The notes: generated by a model from the letters alone, not told the origin. A stretch of 64,000 nt of DNA from Fen-1254 sp963769605 (GCA_963769605.1 CAVYML010000009.1:1302001-1366000), one strand, 5' to 3'; counted from the stretch's first letter, positions 7,806 through 17,340 are shown. Numbers and translations are program-made.

Positions 7806-8489
7806 ATGAAAAAGAGAATGTTGATGCCGATATTTGTATTGTTAGTATCATGCTTAAGCAGTTGCAAAATATCTGATAAGAAAGTAAAACAGGAGGATGG
7901 TTATTGTTTCTCCCAAAAAAGCTATGACTCTCATGTCGTTAGTTTAAACAATAAAGCTACGAGTATATTGCGGTCAGAAATGATGTCAATTAATAAGGAC
8001 ACCCAGAAAACAAGAAGTATCTTAAGTCTCCTTGATTCGGCTATTGCTATAGATAGCACATATTACATTGCATATTGTAATAAGGCGTCTTTATTATTCG
8101 AACTTCATAGGACGCAAGATGCAATTCAATGTATGAAACTCATTACCGATCAATGTGAAGATTACGCAGAAGGAAATATGATGATCGGAACCTTCTATGA
8201 GATATTAGGCGAAATAAGAGAAGCGCGCGTGCAATATATTCGTAGTTTAAGAACTTATCAAAAACGTAATCGCATCAAAAATAAATTATTAAACAGGCAG
8301 AATGAAATATTCCTATATTTTATGCTGGATGAAAAAGATAGTGCAGCATCAATTATCAATAATCTTTCGACAGAATTTCCATCTGAGAATTCAGCAATTG
8401 ATGAATTTAAGAAAGATCTAAAAGTATATGATAAAGAAGCTTTTATAAAAAGCATCGTTGGTTCCGGGAGTAGCTATAAATTTCAATAA
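7806..8489 (+). CDS. TPR-like lipoprotein
   Basis: The product is 227 aa when started at ATG 7806, which gives a lipoprotein signal peptide ending LSSC at the lipobox; the upstream in-frame start at 7749 would bury that signal. The mature part has tetratricopeptide-like helices (LLDSAIAIDSTYYIAYCNKASLLFE, then MMIGTFYEILGEIREARVQY), a protein-protein interaction scaffold. It is probably anchored in the inner or outer membrane. It stands at the end of the tip array beside a broken gene, so an immunity role is possible but unproven. Confidence 0.6.
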   Translation: MKKRMLMPIFVLLVSCLSSCKISDKKVKQEDGYCFSQKSYDSHVVSLNNKATSILRSEMMSINKDTQKTRSILSLLDSAIAIDSTYYIAYCNKASLLFELHRTQDAIQCMKLITDQCEDYAEGNMMIGTFYEILGEIREARVQYIRSLRTYQKRNRIKNKLLNRQNEIFLYFMLDEKDSAASIINNLSTEFPSENSAIDEFKKDLKVYDKEAFIKSIVGSGSSYKFQ

Positions 8490-8504
8490 GCCAATTTTAA
8501 ATAA

Positions 8505-8783
8505 ATGAGTCTCATAATATTTGTAATGATGTTTATTCTTTCATTCATAGGTAATTTAATTTTATCATTAGTTTTAACATTTAGATCTGGATCTGATATG
8601 CTTGCCGATAGCAGCGTGTTAAATCGAGTGATTTCGCCGGATTCACTGCTTGATGCAGTATATGTGCAGAAGGTGGTGGAGAGACCGTCGATTATTCCTA
8701 TGGTTTCTATGTGTTGCCCAAAGGCGGGCAGCTTCAAGAAGAGGATCTTGTATTTGATGGCGAAAAATAAAACAGCCTCCTGA
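8505..8783 (+). pseudogene. first copy of duplicated small membrane gene, frameshifted
   Basis: The N-terminus is intact: MSLIIFVMMFILSF.., a membrane anchor, then LTFRSGSDMLADSSVL. Compared with the second copy at 10427-10666, four bases (ATAC) are missing after position ~8668. The frame shifts after DAVYVQ and the natural C-terminus (YGFYVLPKGGQLQEEDL) is lost. Combining the two copies gives the ancestral protein, 89 aa with one N-terminal membrane segment. No family recognised. The 236-bp part shared with copy 2 is best explained as the target duplication of the intervening IS. Confidence 0.6.
8543..8778 (+). repeat. long direct repeat, left copy (236 bp)
   Basis: It begins ATTCATAGGTAATTT and ends AATAAAACAGCCT. 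It is identical to 10427-10666 except for a 4-bp deletion. The two copies directly touch the ends of the IS1634-type element, as expected for a long target-site duplication. Confidence 0.85.
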
Positions 8784-10426
8784 CTTGTCCAAATTAGTAT
8801 GACAAGCGTGTGAGGGGAAATAATACGGCCAAATCAAAGCAACAGAGCCATTTTTATCAAGAGTTGTTTGACATCATCGATGAGTATAGAGCGTAGAGTA
8901 AATTCTTCGCCTGTGAGGGTATTAACCATTATAGCATCTGTAACGCCTTTCAATAATTTTACAATAGACTTGGTCGATCTTCCCGTTTTTAACTCCATAT
9001 ATTTACAAATTGCTAATGCCATGAAGCAAATGAGAATATGAGCTTTAATAGTCTTTTGTTTAAAGTGGTAGATGGGACGCATTTGCAAATCACTTTTTGC
9101 AATGCGAAATGCCTGCTCTACATGCCAGAGATTATGATAATGCTCAATGACAATGTTATCACTGACTTCCGACTTCGGCAGATTTGTGTAATAGCCTTTG
9201 ATGCCAAGTAGTAGTTTGGTCTTCTCTATTAATGCAGTATGAAGTGTATATGTTTGATCTTTGGAGGTAATGAATTTTACTTTTTTGATGCTACCTGGAT
9301 TATCGAGAAGCTCCTGAGCTTTAATAATTTGTTTTTCCAGCTCTCGTTTATCTTTTGCAAATCGTTTTGCAGAAAATTCACAGATCAAATCACCAAGCTC
9401 CGTTGCCATACGCATTGTTGCGCCATCGCGTTGATAAAGTTGAGCGCTGATCTCCGCAATACGCTTGAGTGGCAAATTTGCTATTCTGGCTCCGACAATG
9501 TACTGAAGATGAGCAGAGGCAAGTGCGGTAATATTTTTATCACTTATCATAGCAGCGTCAGCAACCACAGTGAAATTTTCAACCTTGTGTTTGTGCTTAA
9601 ATTCCACAATAACAGGAATTAACGTGTGTCCTTCAAATTTATTGCCTTCAAATATTTGATACCCTACTGGAAAACCATCAATAGTCACTAAAAGTCCAAG
9701 GACTATTTGCGGTTGATTGAATTTGTTATCTTTGGAGAATCCGCATTGGCGTAAATCATCTGATTCAAAACTCTCAAAGTATAAAGTAGTTACATCATAA
9801 AAGATGAGGGAAAAGGTAAAAGCAAATTCTTTTTCAGCAACCGCCAGTACTTTAGATTCTACTGTATCTTTCACACCCAGAAACCTTGGAATTTGCCGAT
9901 AGAGTTCCTGACGTTTATGTTCTATTCCCATGAACTCTTTGAGAAATTCTATTGACTGTGTCTTTGAACCTGGCTCAATAATGCGTGCAATAACTAAATC
10001 TACCAAGAGCTTGTTTCGCAACCGATGAAATTTAAATAGTTTGCACAGTTGATAAAGACTTTCGTAGATCAAACCATAGCGAAATCCAACATACTGACAT
10101 TGCTTGAGTTGTAGTGTAGGTGAAACTGATTCGTTGGAGAATAATGATTGTTGTTTGGTCGTCTTCTCAATCCAGAGAGTAGCTGTTTCTTTTAAGGCTT
10201 TTAAATCTTTCTTATCATGTGTACTACCCAGATGTTTGATGATGATCATCTTCCGGTTTTGATACCGAATAATTTGCACTGCTGTGCCGCCGGAACCAGT
10301 TTTTGTCGTACGGATATGAAACATGTTCTAACGAAGTCCTTAGTATGACACCATATGTTAAATTTACGCGTTTCAAACTAATTTCGCATGTTTTTATCTT
10401 AACTATCCGTCTGTGTACAAGTCGGG
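8779..10426. mobile_element. IS1634/IS1549-type insertion sequence (about 1.65 kb)
   Basis: Boundaries are where the flanking direct repeats stop. The ends form imperfect inverted repeats: CCTGACTTGTCC at 8779-8790 against the complement of GTACAAGTCGGG at 10415-10426 (10 of 12 match). A second subterminal pair, AAATTAGT..GCGT, lies at 8791-8808 and 10367-10384. One intact transposase gene lies inside. IS1549 and IS1634 are known for making unusually long target duplications, which fits the ~240-bp repeats here. Confidence 0.82.
8834..10324 (-). CDS. IS1634/IS1549-type transposase (IS4 superfamily)
   Basis: The product is 496 aa and starts MFHIRTTKTGSGGTAVQII, typical of this group. The DDE triad lies in FYDVTTLYFES (Asp), VVADAAMIS (Asp) and YHNLWHVEQAFRIAKSDL (Glu). 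KTIKAHILICFMALAI in the C-terminal part is the usual conserved block. It is full length without frameshifts. A decayed relative lies at 55258-55676, so this family has visited the locus more than once. Confidence 0.92.
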   Translation of the reverse strand: MFHIRTTKTGSGGTAVQIIRYQNRKMIIIKHLGSTHDKKDLKALKETATLWIEKTTKQQSLFSNESVSPTLQLKQCQYVGFRYGLIYESLYQLCKLFKFHRLRNKLLVDLVIARIIEPGSKTQSIEFLKEFMGIEHKRQELYRQIPRFLGVKDTVESKVLAVAEKEFAFTFSLIFYDVTTLYFESFESDDLRQCGFSKDNKFNQPQIVLGLLVTIDGFPVGYQIFEGNKFEGHTLIPVIVEFKHKHKVENFTVVADAAMISDKNITALASAHLQYIVGARIANLPLKRIAEISAQLYQRDGATMRMATELGDLICEFSAKRFAKDKRELEKQIIKAQELLDNPGSIKKVKFITSKDQTYTLHTALIEKTKLLLGIKGYYTNLPKSEVSDNIVIEHYHNLWHVEQAFRIAKSDLQMRPIYHFKQKTIKAHILICFMALAICKYMELKTGRSTKSIVKLLKGVTDAIMVNTLTGEEFTLRSILIDDVKQLLIKMALLL

Positions 10427-10658
10427 ATTCATAGGTAATTTAATTTTATCATTAGTTTTAACATTTAGATCTGGATCTGATATGCTTGCCGATAGCAGCG
10501 TGTTAAATCGAGTGATTTCGCCGGATTCACTGCTTGATGCAGTATATGTGCAATACGAAGGTGGTGGAGAGACCGTCGATTATTCCTATGGTTTCTATGT
10601 GTTGCCCAAAGGCGGGCAGCTTCAAGAAGAGGATCTTGTATTTGATGGCGAAAAATAA
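10413..10658 (+). pseudogene. second copy of duplicated small membrane gene, N-terminus replaced by the IS edge
   Basis: From 10427 the frame reads IGNLILSLVLTFRSGSDML to the natural stop after EEDLVFDGEK. It keeps the C-terminal half lost in the first copy. The native start and membrane anchor were left on the far side of the IS; the ATG at 10413 lies in the IS terminus. It is probably non-functional. Confidence 0.55.
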
Positions 10659-10666
10659 AACAGCCT
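10427..10666 (+). repeat. long direct repeat, right copy (240 bp)
   Basis: Right-hand partner of 8543-8778, carrying the ATAC that the left copy lacks. It is the likely ancestral sequence of the duplicated target. Confidence 0.85.
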
Positions 10667-11013
10667 ATCTATATATTGGCAAAGTTCAAAAGATTTAGAA
10701 TTAATTATAACTATGCATTTATTCATAAATTCTGTAATTGCTGGCGTTCATAGGAAGTTAAAAACTTTCAACATGTCGATGAAATTCGATTAAAACCCAA
10801 ATATAATCATTGGTCGCTAAGAGTGGACTCATAAATTATTATAAAAGAACGGTAATTTATACAATGGTATATAGAGAGGGTGAGGCCTCTTTATTATCGG
10901 GAAATATTATATGAATATTTTTCTGGACTTTCATTAATACAGTTCGCATATTGTTCTATACAAGGTATATTCCAGCCGGTAACTACTGATTTTCATTTTT
11001 AGAGGGGGTCAAA
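10667..11013. other. intergenic region before the secretion operon
   Basis: 347 bp, AT-rich, no credible gene. A GAGGCCTC palindrome lies near 10880. A strong ribosome site, GAGGGGGT, precedes ATG 11014. The operon promoter is presumably here, but I could not pick out a convincing -35/-10 pair. Confidence 0.5.
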
Positions 11014-11430
11014 ATGAAAAGGTGTTTGCGTTATTCTTCCCAAAATGACGGCTTCTCACTTACCGAATTAATGGTCGTTCTGGTTATCATCGGAATATTA
11101 GTCCTGCTTGCACTTCCAAAACTGACTCCGCTTGTAACGAAGGCGAAAACAACTGAAGCAAAACTTATGCTCAAACAGGTGCTGACACTCGAACAGGGTT
11201 TCAAATACGAAAATGACCGCTATTCATCATCGCTCAGCGAAATCGGATTTGAACAGCAAAAACTAATTACGGATGGCGGACAGGCGCGGTATAAAATCGA
11301 AATTGCATCGGCAGATGAAAAAAGTTTTGTCGCGCTGGCTACGGCGATAGTGGATTTTAATAATAACGGAGTTTTTAACGTTTGGGCAGTGGATACTTCC
11401 GGTGTTATAAAAGAAAAAGTCCCGGATTAA
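11014..11430 (+). CDS. gspG: type II secretion major pseudopilin (GspG-like)
   Basis: The product is 138 aa. A short positively charged leader ends at the prepilin peptidase site: DG|FSLTELMVVLVIIGILVL, with Glu at +5 and a hydrophobic helix. The C-terminal part is small and soluble, the size of major pseudopilins. It would be cleaved by the peptidase encoded next, then polymerised by the GspE motor in the inner membrane into the periplasmic pseudopilus. It could equally be a type IV pilin; the secretin and GspC-like neighbours favour type II secretion. First gene of the operon, with an unusually strong ribosome site. Confidence 0.85.
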   Translation: MKRCLRYSSQNDGFSLTELMVVLVIIGILVLLALPKLTPLVTKAKTTEAKLMLKQVLTLEQGFKYENDRYSSSLSEIGFEQQKLITDGGQARYKIEIASADEKSFVALATAIVDFNNNGVFNVWAVDTSGVIKEKVPD

Positions 11431-11459
11431 TCGCAATAAGTAGTGGAAAACAAATCGCT

Positions 11460-12284
11460 ATGTTCATCGAAGCAATTCTTATATTAATAGGTCTGTCATT
11501 GGGAAGTTTTATCGGATTGCTTACGTATCGCCTGCCGCGTCATCAATCCATTGTCTCCGGTCGTTCTCATTGTGAAACCTGCGACCGGCAGCTATGCTGG
11601 TACGAACTTATTCCGCTTTTCAGTTATATCCTATTACGAGGGCGATGTCGTTCGTGCAATGCTTCTATTTCGAAAAGGTATCCTGCGATAGAAATAGTAT
11701 CGGCATTTATTGTTCTGGCCTCGTTCTTCAAATGGTATCTATCTTTGGAGTTTATCGAAGCATGTGTTTTTCTTCTTTTAATGCTGACAATTTTTATCAT
11801 CGATTGGGAACATCTCGTTATTCCCAACATTTTGGTATTCGTCGGAATTGGACTGGGTTTGCTGGTTCAATTAATTCATGGAACGAGTTCGATAACGACC
11901 GGTTTGATTAATGCTACCGCGGCTTTTCTTTTTGTTTTTGTGATACGATTTTTAGGCAATCTATTCTATAAAAAGGAAACTTTAGGCTTTGGCGATGTGA
12001 AGTTTGCCGGACTTCTTGGTTTATGGCTTGGCTTTTCAAATTTTATAATAACATTTTGGCTGGCTGCAATTCTTGGTGCAATCTATGGTATATGGAAAAC
12101 CTTATTCCAAAAAACTGAAAAACCAATGCAGTCTTTAATTCCGGGCGCTGCGTCAAGTAATAGTGGAGCGCTGAACATAAAAATTCCGTTCGGTTCTTTC
12201 CTGGCCGTCTCGGCAGCGGGACTATTCTGGTATCAACAAACTATTTCTGAATCACTAAGAGTATGGTGGAACTTCAATCAATAA
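11460..12284 (+). CDS. gspO: prepilin peptidase (GspO/PilD, A24 family)
   Basis: The product is 274 aa from ATG 11460; the longer frame from 11382 overlaps gspG and lacks a membrane start. Two CxxC pairs in the first cytosolic loop (CETC, CRSC) are typical of PilD-type bifunctional peptidase/methylases. The catalytic aspartates lie in FIIDWEHLVIP and GFGDVK. About eight membrane segments. It removes the leader of the pseudopilins encoded around it and N-methylates the new Phe. Its 3' end overlaps gspE by 22 bp. Confidence 0.93.
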   Translation: MFIEAILILIGLSLGSFIGLLTYRLPRHQSIVSGRSHCETCDRQLCWYELIPLFSYILLRGRCRSCNASISKRYPAIEIVSAFIVLASFFKWYLSLEFIEACVFLLLMLTIFIIDWEHLVIPNILVFVGIGLGLLVQLIHGTSSITTGLINATAAFLFVFVIRFLGNLFYKKETLGFGDVKFAGLLGLWLGFSNFIITFWLAAILGAIYGIWKTLFQKTEKPMQSLIPGAASSNSGALNIKIPFGSFLAVSAAGLFWYQQTISESLRVWWNFNQ

Positions 12285-13750
12285 CAATCGATGCGGATGT
12301 GCTTAAGCTTATTCCGAAAGCAACGGCGGCAGAATTGTCTGTCCTGCCGCTGCGGATTGAAAACGGTGTTGTTGTGGTAGCTGTTTCCGAGAAGTATGAA
12401 CGGCAGCTTGTAAGCGATCTGGAATTTTATCTGGGCAAGAAAGTAAAACCCGAGCTGGTTCCGGCCAAGGATCTTCAGGAAGCATTGCAGCGTTATTACG
12501 ATATATCAACCATCGAGATGAAAAAAGCAACGGAAGCAGCTCCCGAATTTCTTTCGGTGCGCGAAGAGGAGCGGCAAACGGACTCGTCAACGGATGGTTC
12601 GGTTGTAACGCTTGTCAATCGTTTGATCTCGGATGCTATCAAGATGGGCTCAAGCGATATTCACATAGAGCCGTACGAACGGCTTATGCGTGTTCGCTAT
12701 CGTATCGACGGAGTGCTGCATGAAGTAATGCAGCCGCCAATGGAAAAAGTGAAACCGCTGCTTTCCCGCTTGAAGATTATGGCTGATCTTGATATTGCGG
12801 AAAAGCGCCGCCCGCAGGACGGCCGCATTCGCGTCAAAGAAGGCGCAAGAACCATCGATATTCGCGTTTCTACACTGCCCACAGATTTCGGTGAAAAGAT
12901 CGTCCTGCGTATTCTGGATAAAGGTAAATTAGAATTAAATCTTGAAAAACTGGGATTTGAAGGACGGGAATTGCAATGGTTCGAGCGAACGGTACGCTTG
13001 CCTTATGGAATGATACTTGTCACCGGTCCAACCGGCAGCGGCAAAACCACGACGCTCTATGCGGCGCTTAATTCCATCAACCGGCCTGAAGTGAATATCA
13101 CTACGATTGAAGACCCTATCGAGTATAATCTCACGGGCATCAATCAAACGCATGTGCGGTCGGATATCGGTCTGACATTTGCCGCAGCGCTCCGTTCTAT
13201 TCTTCGTCAGGATCCCAATGTCATTATGGTCGGAGAAATTCGGGACGGCGAAACGGCGGAAATAGCCATCCGGGCGGCTTTGACAGGACATCTGGTTTTT
13301 TCCACTCTTCATACGAATGACGCACCATCGGCCGTTACAAGATTAATCGATATGGGCATCGAACCTTTTCTTGTTGCATCATCGGTAAAAATGATTCTTG
13401 CTCAGCGCTTGCTCCGGAAACTATGCCCTGTATGCAAGAAGCCGGCAGAACCGACTCCGGAGCAAATTCTGGAGATCGGTAAAGAAAATATAAAAAAGGA
13501 AGTATCATATTATCAAAATGCAGGTTGCCGGCAGTGCAATCAATTCGGATATTCAGGCAGAACGGCGGTCTACGAAGTGCTTTCCATTCAAAACGGCATG
13601 AGCAGTCAAATTGCAAAGGGAATTACGGCAAGTGAACTGCGCAGCATCGGTCAAAAAAACGGTATGAAAACTTTACGACAGGCGGCGCTGCAAAAAGCAG
13701 AACAGGGTGTCACTACGCTTGATGAAGTTATAAGAGAAACAGCAATATAG
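12263..13750 (+). CDS. gspE: secretion/pilus assembly ATPase GspE/PilB
   Basis: The product is 495 aa. It has an N-terminal MshEN-like region (LKLIPKATAAELSVLPL), then the motor domain: SSDIHIEPYE (N2 domain), Walker A GPTGSGKTTTLY at about residue 255, Asp box TTIEDPIEY, Walker B PNVIMVGEIRDGETA, His box STLHTNDAPSA, and a zinc-binding tetracysteine CPVC..CRQC near residues 390-430. The cytosolic hexamer powers pseudopilus extension through the GspF platform. No PilT-type retraction ATPase is present, which supports secretion rather than twitching. Confidence 0.95.
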   Translation: MVELQSITIDADVLKLIPKATAAELSVLPLRIENGVVVVAVSEKYERQLVSDLEFYLGKKVKPELVPAKDLQEALQRYYDISTIEMKKATEAAPEFLSVREEERQTDSSTDGSVVTLVNRLISDAIKMGSSDIHIEPYERLMRVRYRIDGVLHEVMQPPMEKVKPLLSRLKIMADLDIAEKRRPQDGRIRVKEGARTIDIRVSTLPTDFGEKIVLRILDKGKLELNLEKLGFEGRELQWFERTVRLPYGMILVTGPTGSGKTTTLYAALNSINRPEVNITTIEDPIEYNLTGINQTHVRSDIGLTFAAALRSILRQDPNVIMVGEIRDGETAEIAIRAALTGHLVFSTLHTNDAPSAVTRLIDMGIEPFLVASSVKMILAQRLLRKLCPVCKKPAEPTPEQILEIGKENIKKEVSYYQNAGCRQCNQFGYSGRTAVYEVLSIQNGMSSQIAKGITASELRSIGQKNGMKTLRQAALQKAEQGVTTLDEVIRETAI

Positions 13751-13795
13751 ACTCTGTGTATTTATTTTGCTTAAAAGAGGGCGGAAGGGGTTATT

Positions 13796-15922
13796 ATGCA
13801 AAACCGAAATATAAATATGTTGTGCATGCTCATTGCATCTGCGGGTTTTTTATACGGTCAGCAAAATGATTCGTTAAAAAACATCAACACCGGTTTTTCA
13901 GGCGGCGGAAAGGACACCTCATCGACGAGAAACAACTATAACCGGCCTCCCGGCATCTCGCAAAAAACGAGGAGTGATGTTTCGTTAAAACTTGCAGACA
14001 TTGCAGCGCCGGCCAAATCTAAAAGCGATTCCACGAAAAATTCCGCAGCTAAAAATAATGCAGATACTGCCAGATCAGAAATATCGGCATCGCCTCAAAG
14101 CGACACGATTGTCATTAAAGAAGCAGATATTCCCCTGAAGGCAAAAGATACAACCTCTCTCAATTTTAAAGATACGGATGTACGCGATGTGTTCCGGGCG
14201 TTATCGTACCAGCATCATCTCAATCTTTTTGTCGATAATTCAATCAACAAGCACGTCACGATTTCCTTAAGCAATGTCCGTGTATTTGATGCGATTAAAT
14301 TCATTTGCGAACAACAGGAACTCAGTCTGAAGCTGGAGGGTGGTATCTTTAAAATCATGCCCCCGCCTCCTCAGCCCAAGCCGGAACCGCCCCCGCCAAA
14401 AATACCGTGGGTTTATTACGAAAATGATTTGCTTTCGGTGCAGCTTAAGAACGACGATCTGGATGCCGTTATTCAAAGGATTCAAGAGAAGAGCAAAAAA
14501 AATATTTTATTGTTAAACGGAACTACTGGCAGCATAAGCGGCACACTCAATGACATCGATTTCGATCTGGGTTTTACGCAATTGATGAATAATAACGGTT
14601 TTGCAGTTCAGAAAAAAAACGGCGTTTATACGGTCTGCCGTCTGGATTATTTTGTGGGATCGCAAGGGGGGCAGAAAGGGGACCAAAAGGCCGGACCATA
14701 CTGGATAAGCGTGCATGATTCTCTTGTAACAATCGATGTAACGAATGCACCGCTCGATCGTGTGCTGATGGATATCGGGCGTCAATTAAACACCGACGTT
14801 ATTTTTTATAATCAAGTTACGGGAAGCGTAACGGCGCGGGCAACAAACATTCCCATCGAGCGAGCTCTCAGTTTGCTGCTGCGCAATACAACTTTTACGT
14901 ACCGGCAATCGGACGATATGTATTTTATCGGCGAGAAGAGCAATAAGACGATGACGGCAACAAAAGTGCTCCGTCTTAAATATTTGCGAGCGGATAAGGT
15001 GCTGGAATTAATACCGCAGTTTATTTCTTCTCAAGCGGCTATCAAGGCAATAAAAGAATTAAACGGAGTGGTCATCGTTGCTTCCAACGATGTCATTACA
15101 CAGGCTGAAGAATTCATCCGGGAAATCGATAAGCCGGTGCCGCAAGTGCTCATTGAAGCGCTTGTCGTCGATTACGATAGAACAAAAGCGTTGTCACTCG
15201 GCGTAAATGCCGGATTTCGCGGTTCTTCGGATACGACCTTGAACACCGGCAAAAACGATTCATTTATATCGAATGTGAGTATGCTGTTCACCGGCGCGAC
15301 GCTGAAACAATCTTTATCGGGAGTGGCAAACATCGGCAAATTACCCGATAATTTTTACGCGCAATTGAATGCCATGGAACAAAAAGGCGTGGCAAATGTC
15401 AAGTCCCGGCCCGTGCTTGCCACATTAAGCGGAAATCCGGCAAGTCTCAGCATCGGTACGACGCAGTATTACCTTTTAACAACGACTACGACATTTCCAT
15501 CGGCTACGAGCAACTCCATTGCATCGAGTCAGGCATTTTCGCAAATCGATGCGGATGTAAAATTGGAAATTACACCGTTTGTCGGAGCTGACGGCCAGAT
15601 TACCGTTGAAATTAAACCGGACTTTAAAACTCCCGTTGGAACGTTTTCTTCGGCCGTACCGCCGACGATTAACAGGCGGTCTATGAGCTCTACCATCGTC
15701 GTACGTGAAGGTGAAACCATTGTGCTGGGCGGCATGATACAGGATCAGGATACGGAAAATCGCACACAGGTGCCGCTGCTCGGTTCCATTCCGCTCCTTG
15801 GATATCTCTTTTCAACGACCTCTACGAGTCATGAAAAGAGCGAGTTGTTGATTTATGTAACGACGCATATTTCCCATGGCGAGGCATTCCGAGCATTTGC
15901 CCCGCCGGGCGACGAGCAATGA
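13796..15922 (+). CDS. gspD: secretin GspD/PilQ-like outer-membrane channel
   Basis: The product is 708 aa with a signal-type start, a low-complexity Ser/Lys-rich linker, then a secretin/TonB short N-terminal repeat (LNFKDTDVRDVFRAL, about residues 120-187). A proline-rich hinge follows (PPPPQPKPEPPPPK), then more N-domain repeats and the secretin C-terminal domain: VPQVLIEALVVDYDR, NVKSRPVLATLSGNPA, VREGETIVLGGMIQDQD, VPLLGSIPLLGYLF. It forms the outer-membrane gate. An AAGGGG ribosome site precedes ATG 13796. The stop overlaps the start of the next gene (ATGA), so the two are coupled. Confidence 0.93.
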   Translation: MQNRNINMLCMLIASAGFLYGQQNDSLKNINTGFSGGGKDTSSTRNNYNRPPGISQKTRSDVSLKLADIAAPAKSKSDSTKNSAAKNNADTARSEISASPQSDTIVIKEADIPLKAKDTTSLNFKDTDVRDVFRALSYQHHLNLFVDNSINKHVTISLSNVRVFDAIKFICEQQELSLKLEGGIFKIMPPPPQPKPEPPPPKIPWVYYENDLLSVQLKNDDLDAVIQRIQEKSKKNILLLNGTTGSISGTLNDIDFDLGFTQLMNNNGFAVQKKNGVYTVCRLDYFVGSQGGQKGDQKAGPYWISVHDSLVTIDVTNAPLDRVLMDIGRQLNTDVIFYNQVTGSVTARATNIPIERALSLLLRNTTFTYRQSDDMYFIGEKSNKTMTATKVLRLKYLRADKVLELIPQFISSQAAIKAIKELNGVVIVASNDVITQAEEFIREIDKPVPQVLIEALVVDYDRTKALSLGVNAGFRGSSDTTLNTGKNDSFISNVSMLFTGATLKQSLSGVANIGKLPDNFYAQLNAMEQKGVANVKSRPVLATLSGNPASLSIGTTQYYLLTTTTTFPSATSNSIASSQAFSQIDADVKLEITPFVGADGQITVEIKPDFKTPVGTFSSAVPPTINRRSMSSTIVVREGETIVLGGMIQDQDTENRTQVPLLGSIPLLGYLFSTTSTSHEKSELLIYVTTHISHGEAFRAFAPPGDEQ

Positions 15923-17340
15923 ATGTCGCGGATGCAATAAACCGGCTCGATCTTCCTTTTCTTGCCGGTATTTATTCTGTTCTGGGATTCGATGACGACG
16001 GGACAACGCTGCGTATTGTTGAACTTCAAAAACACGCCAACGTTTTTAACCGGCATAAGCCGAAATTTTCTGTAGAACATTATTTTTCCAATACCTTTTT
16101 ACCTTCTGCGTCGAGATCTGAACGGGCAGAGATTGTAAAGAAACTTCTTTACGATCACGCAATAACCGCGAAGCATGTCGTATCCAGCATTCAGACCGCG
16201 GGTCTGAAAATAATTGAAACGCCTCTGCCGCCGGATGTGGAAAATATCGATGCCTGGGATGCCTGGATAGAAGAACACTACGAACGATTAATCCGTCTGC
16301 CGATACCGTTTAAAGATATCCGTTACGGTTATGAAGTCCGGAAGGATTTCGTAGAAATTGCTTTTGTGCGGAAGTCCGATATCGACGATCATCTGGCATT
16401 TGTTCGAGAACTTGGATTAGAAGTGATAGGGCTTGGCGTAGGAGTCTTTGATGTGCTCAATACTCAGGCGCTGCTCCATCCTTCTTATAATACAACAACC
16501 GCTCTGCAATATCACATTTCAAAAGACCTGATTCACTGCTTTCAGATCGAATCCGGCGCAATCCAAAAGCATACAATGATGCCAATTTCCGATATCGGGG
16601 AAATTGGATCGATGCATTCGAAAGAGATCGATTCGAATTCTCCTGCAAGGCAATCCGTTAGCATTGGCGGAGATGTTCCGCCGGATTACGTTCCCTCCGG
16701 CGCCGGTCTCCTTAAGCCGCTTTCGTTGCCGTCTGAATATACATTCGCAATCGGATTGGCATTAAGAGGATTAGGCGTTTCCTTAACAAACTTCGATGTC
16801 CTCGATACAGCATCAAAGAAAAAACACGAGACTTCAATTTATAAATCTCTGATGCAGCGCATTGTGATTATCGGAGGCGCCGTAATATTGTTACTTTTAT
16901 TACTGCCGGTTGCTGCAAATATATTTTTTCAGAGTAAGATCGATGCATTGGAAGAACAGCGTCTGTCGGATCCCCTCTATGCGCAGGCCGCGGCGCTGGA
17001 ATCTCAGGTTAAAACACTTGAGCGGCAGAATACAGAGCGGCAAAGCGTTCAGCAGCATGCACAAATCAGCCGGTTGATGTACACAATCGGTAAAGTAATG
17101 CCGGCAAAAGTCTGGCTTTATAAATTGTCGATGGAAAAAAACAGGAAAAACATACAGTTGACACTGCGCGGATATTCAAACGATCCGGAACAAATTATGG
17201 ACTTTTTAAAAAGATTAGAAACGGAGCGCTGCTCTCCACGGCTGATTCGTTCCGGAAGCGCGCTTCCTGCGGAAGCAGCATCAATTCCCAAAAACGGTTC
17301 TTTTACAACGTTTGAAATTAAAGCGACAGCGGAAGAATAA
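15919..17340 (+). CDS. GspL-like assembly protein (PilM and PilN parts in one chain)
   Basis: The product is 473 aa. Residues ~1-290 form an actin-like PilM/GspL cytosolic domain (GFDDDGTTLRIVELQ, later IGLALRGLGV). A membrane helix follows (IVIIGGAVILLLLLLPVAANIFF, residues ~314-336). The periplasmic part starts with a coiled coil (LEEQRL.. LESQVKTLERQNTER) and ends in a ferredoxin-like PilN/GspL fold (VWLYKLSMEKNRKNIQLTLRGYS). It links the GspE motor to the inner-membrane platform. Overlaps gspD by 4 bp. In type IV pilus systems these two parts are separate genes, so this architecture again points to type II secretion. Confidence 0.8.
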   Translation: MNVADAINRLDLPFLAGIYSVLGFDDDGTTLRIVELQKHANVFNRHKPKFSVEHYFSNTFLPSASRSERAEIVKKLLYDHAITAKHVVSSIQTAGLKIIETPLPPDVENIDAWDAWIEEHYERLIRLPIPFKDIRYGYEVRKDFVEIAFVRKSDIDDHLAFVRELGLEVIGLGVGVFDVLNTQALLHPSYNTTTALQYHISKDLIHCFQIESGAIQKHTMMPISDIGEIGSMHSKEIDSNSPARQSVSIGGDVPPDYVPSGAGLLKPLSLPSEYTFAIGLALRGLGVSLTNFDVLDTASKKKHETSIYKSLMQRIVIIGGAVILLLLLLPVAANIFFQSKIDALEEQRLSDPLYAQAAALESQVKTLERQNTERQSVQQHAQISRLMYTIGKVMPAKVWLYKLSMEKNRKNIQLTLRGYSNDPEQIMDFLKRLETERCSPRLIRSGSALPAEAASIPKNGSFTTFEIKATAEE

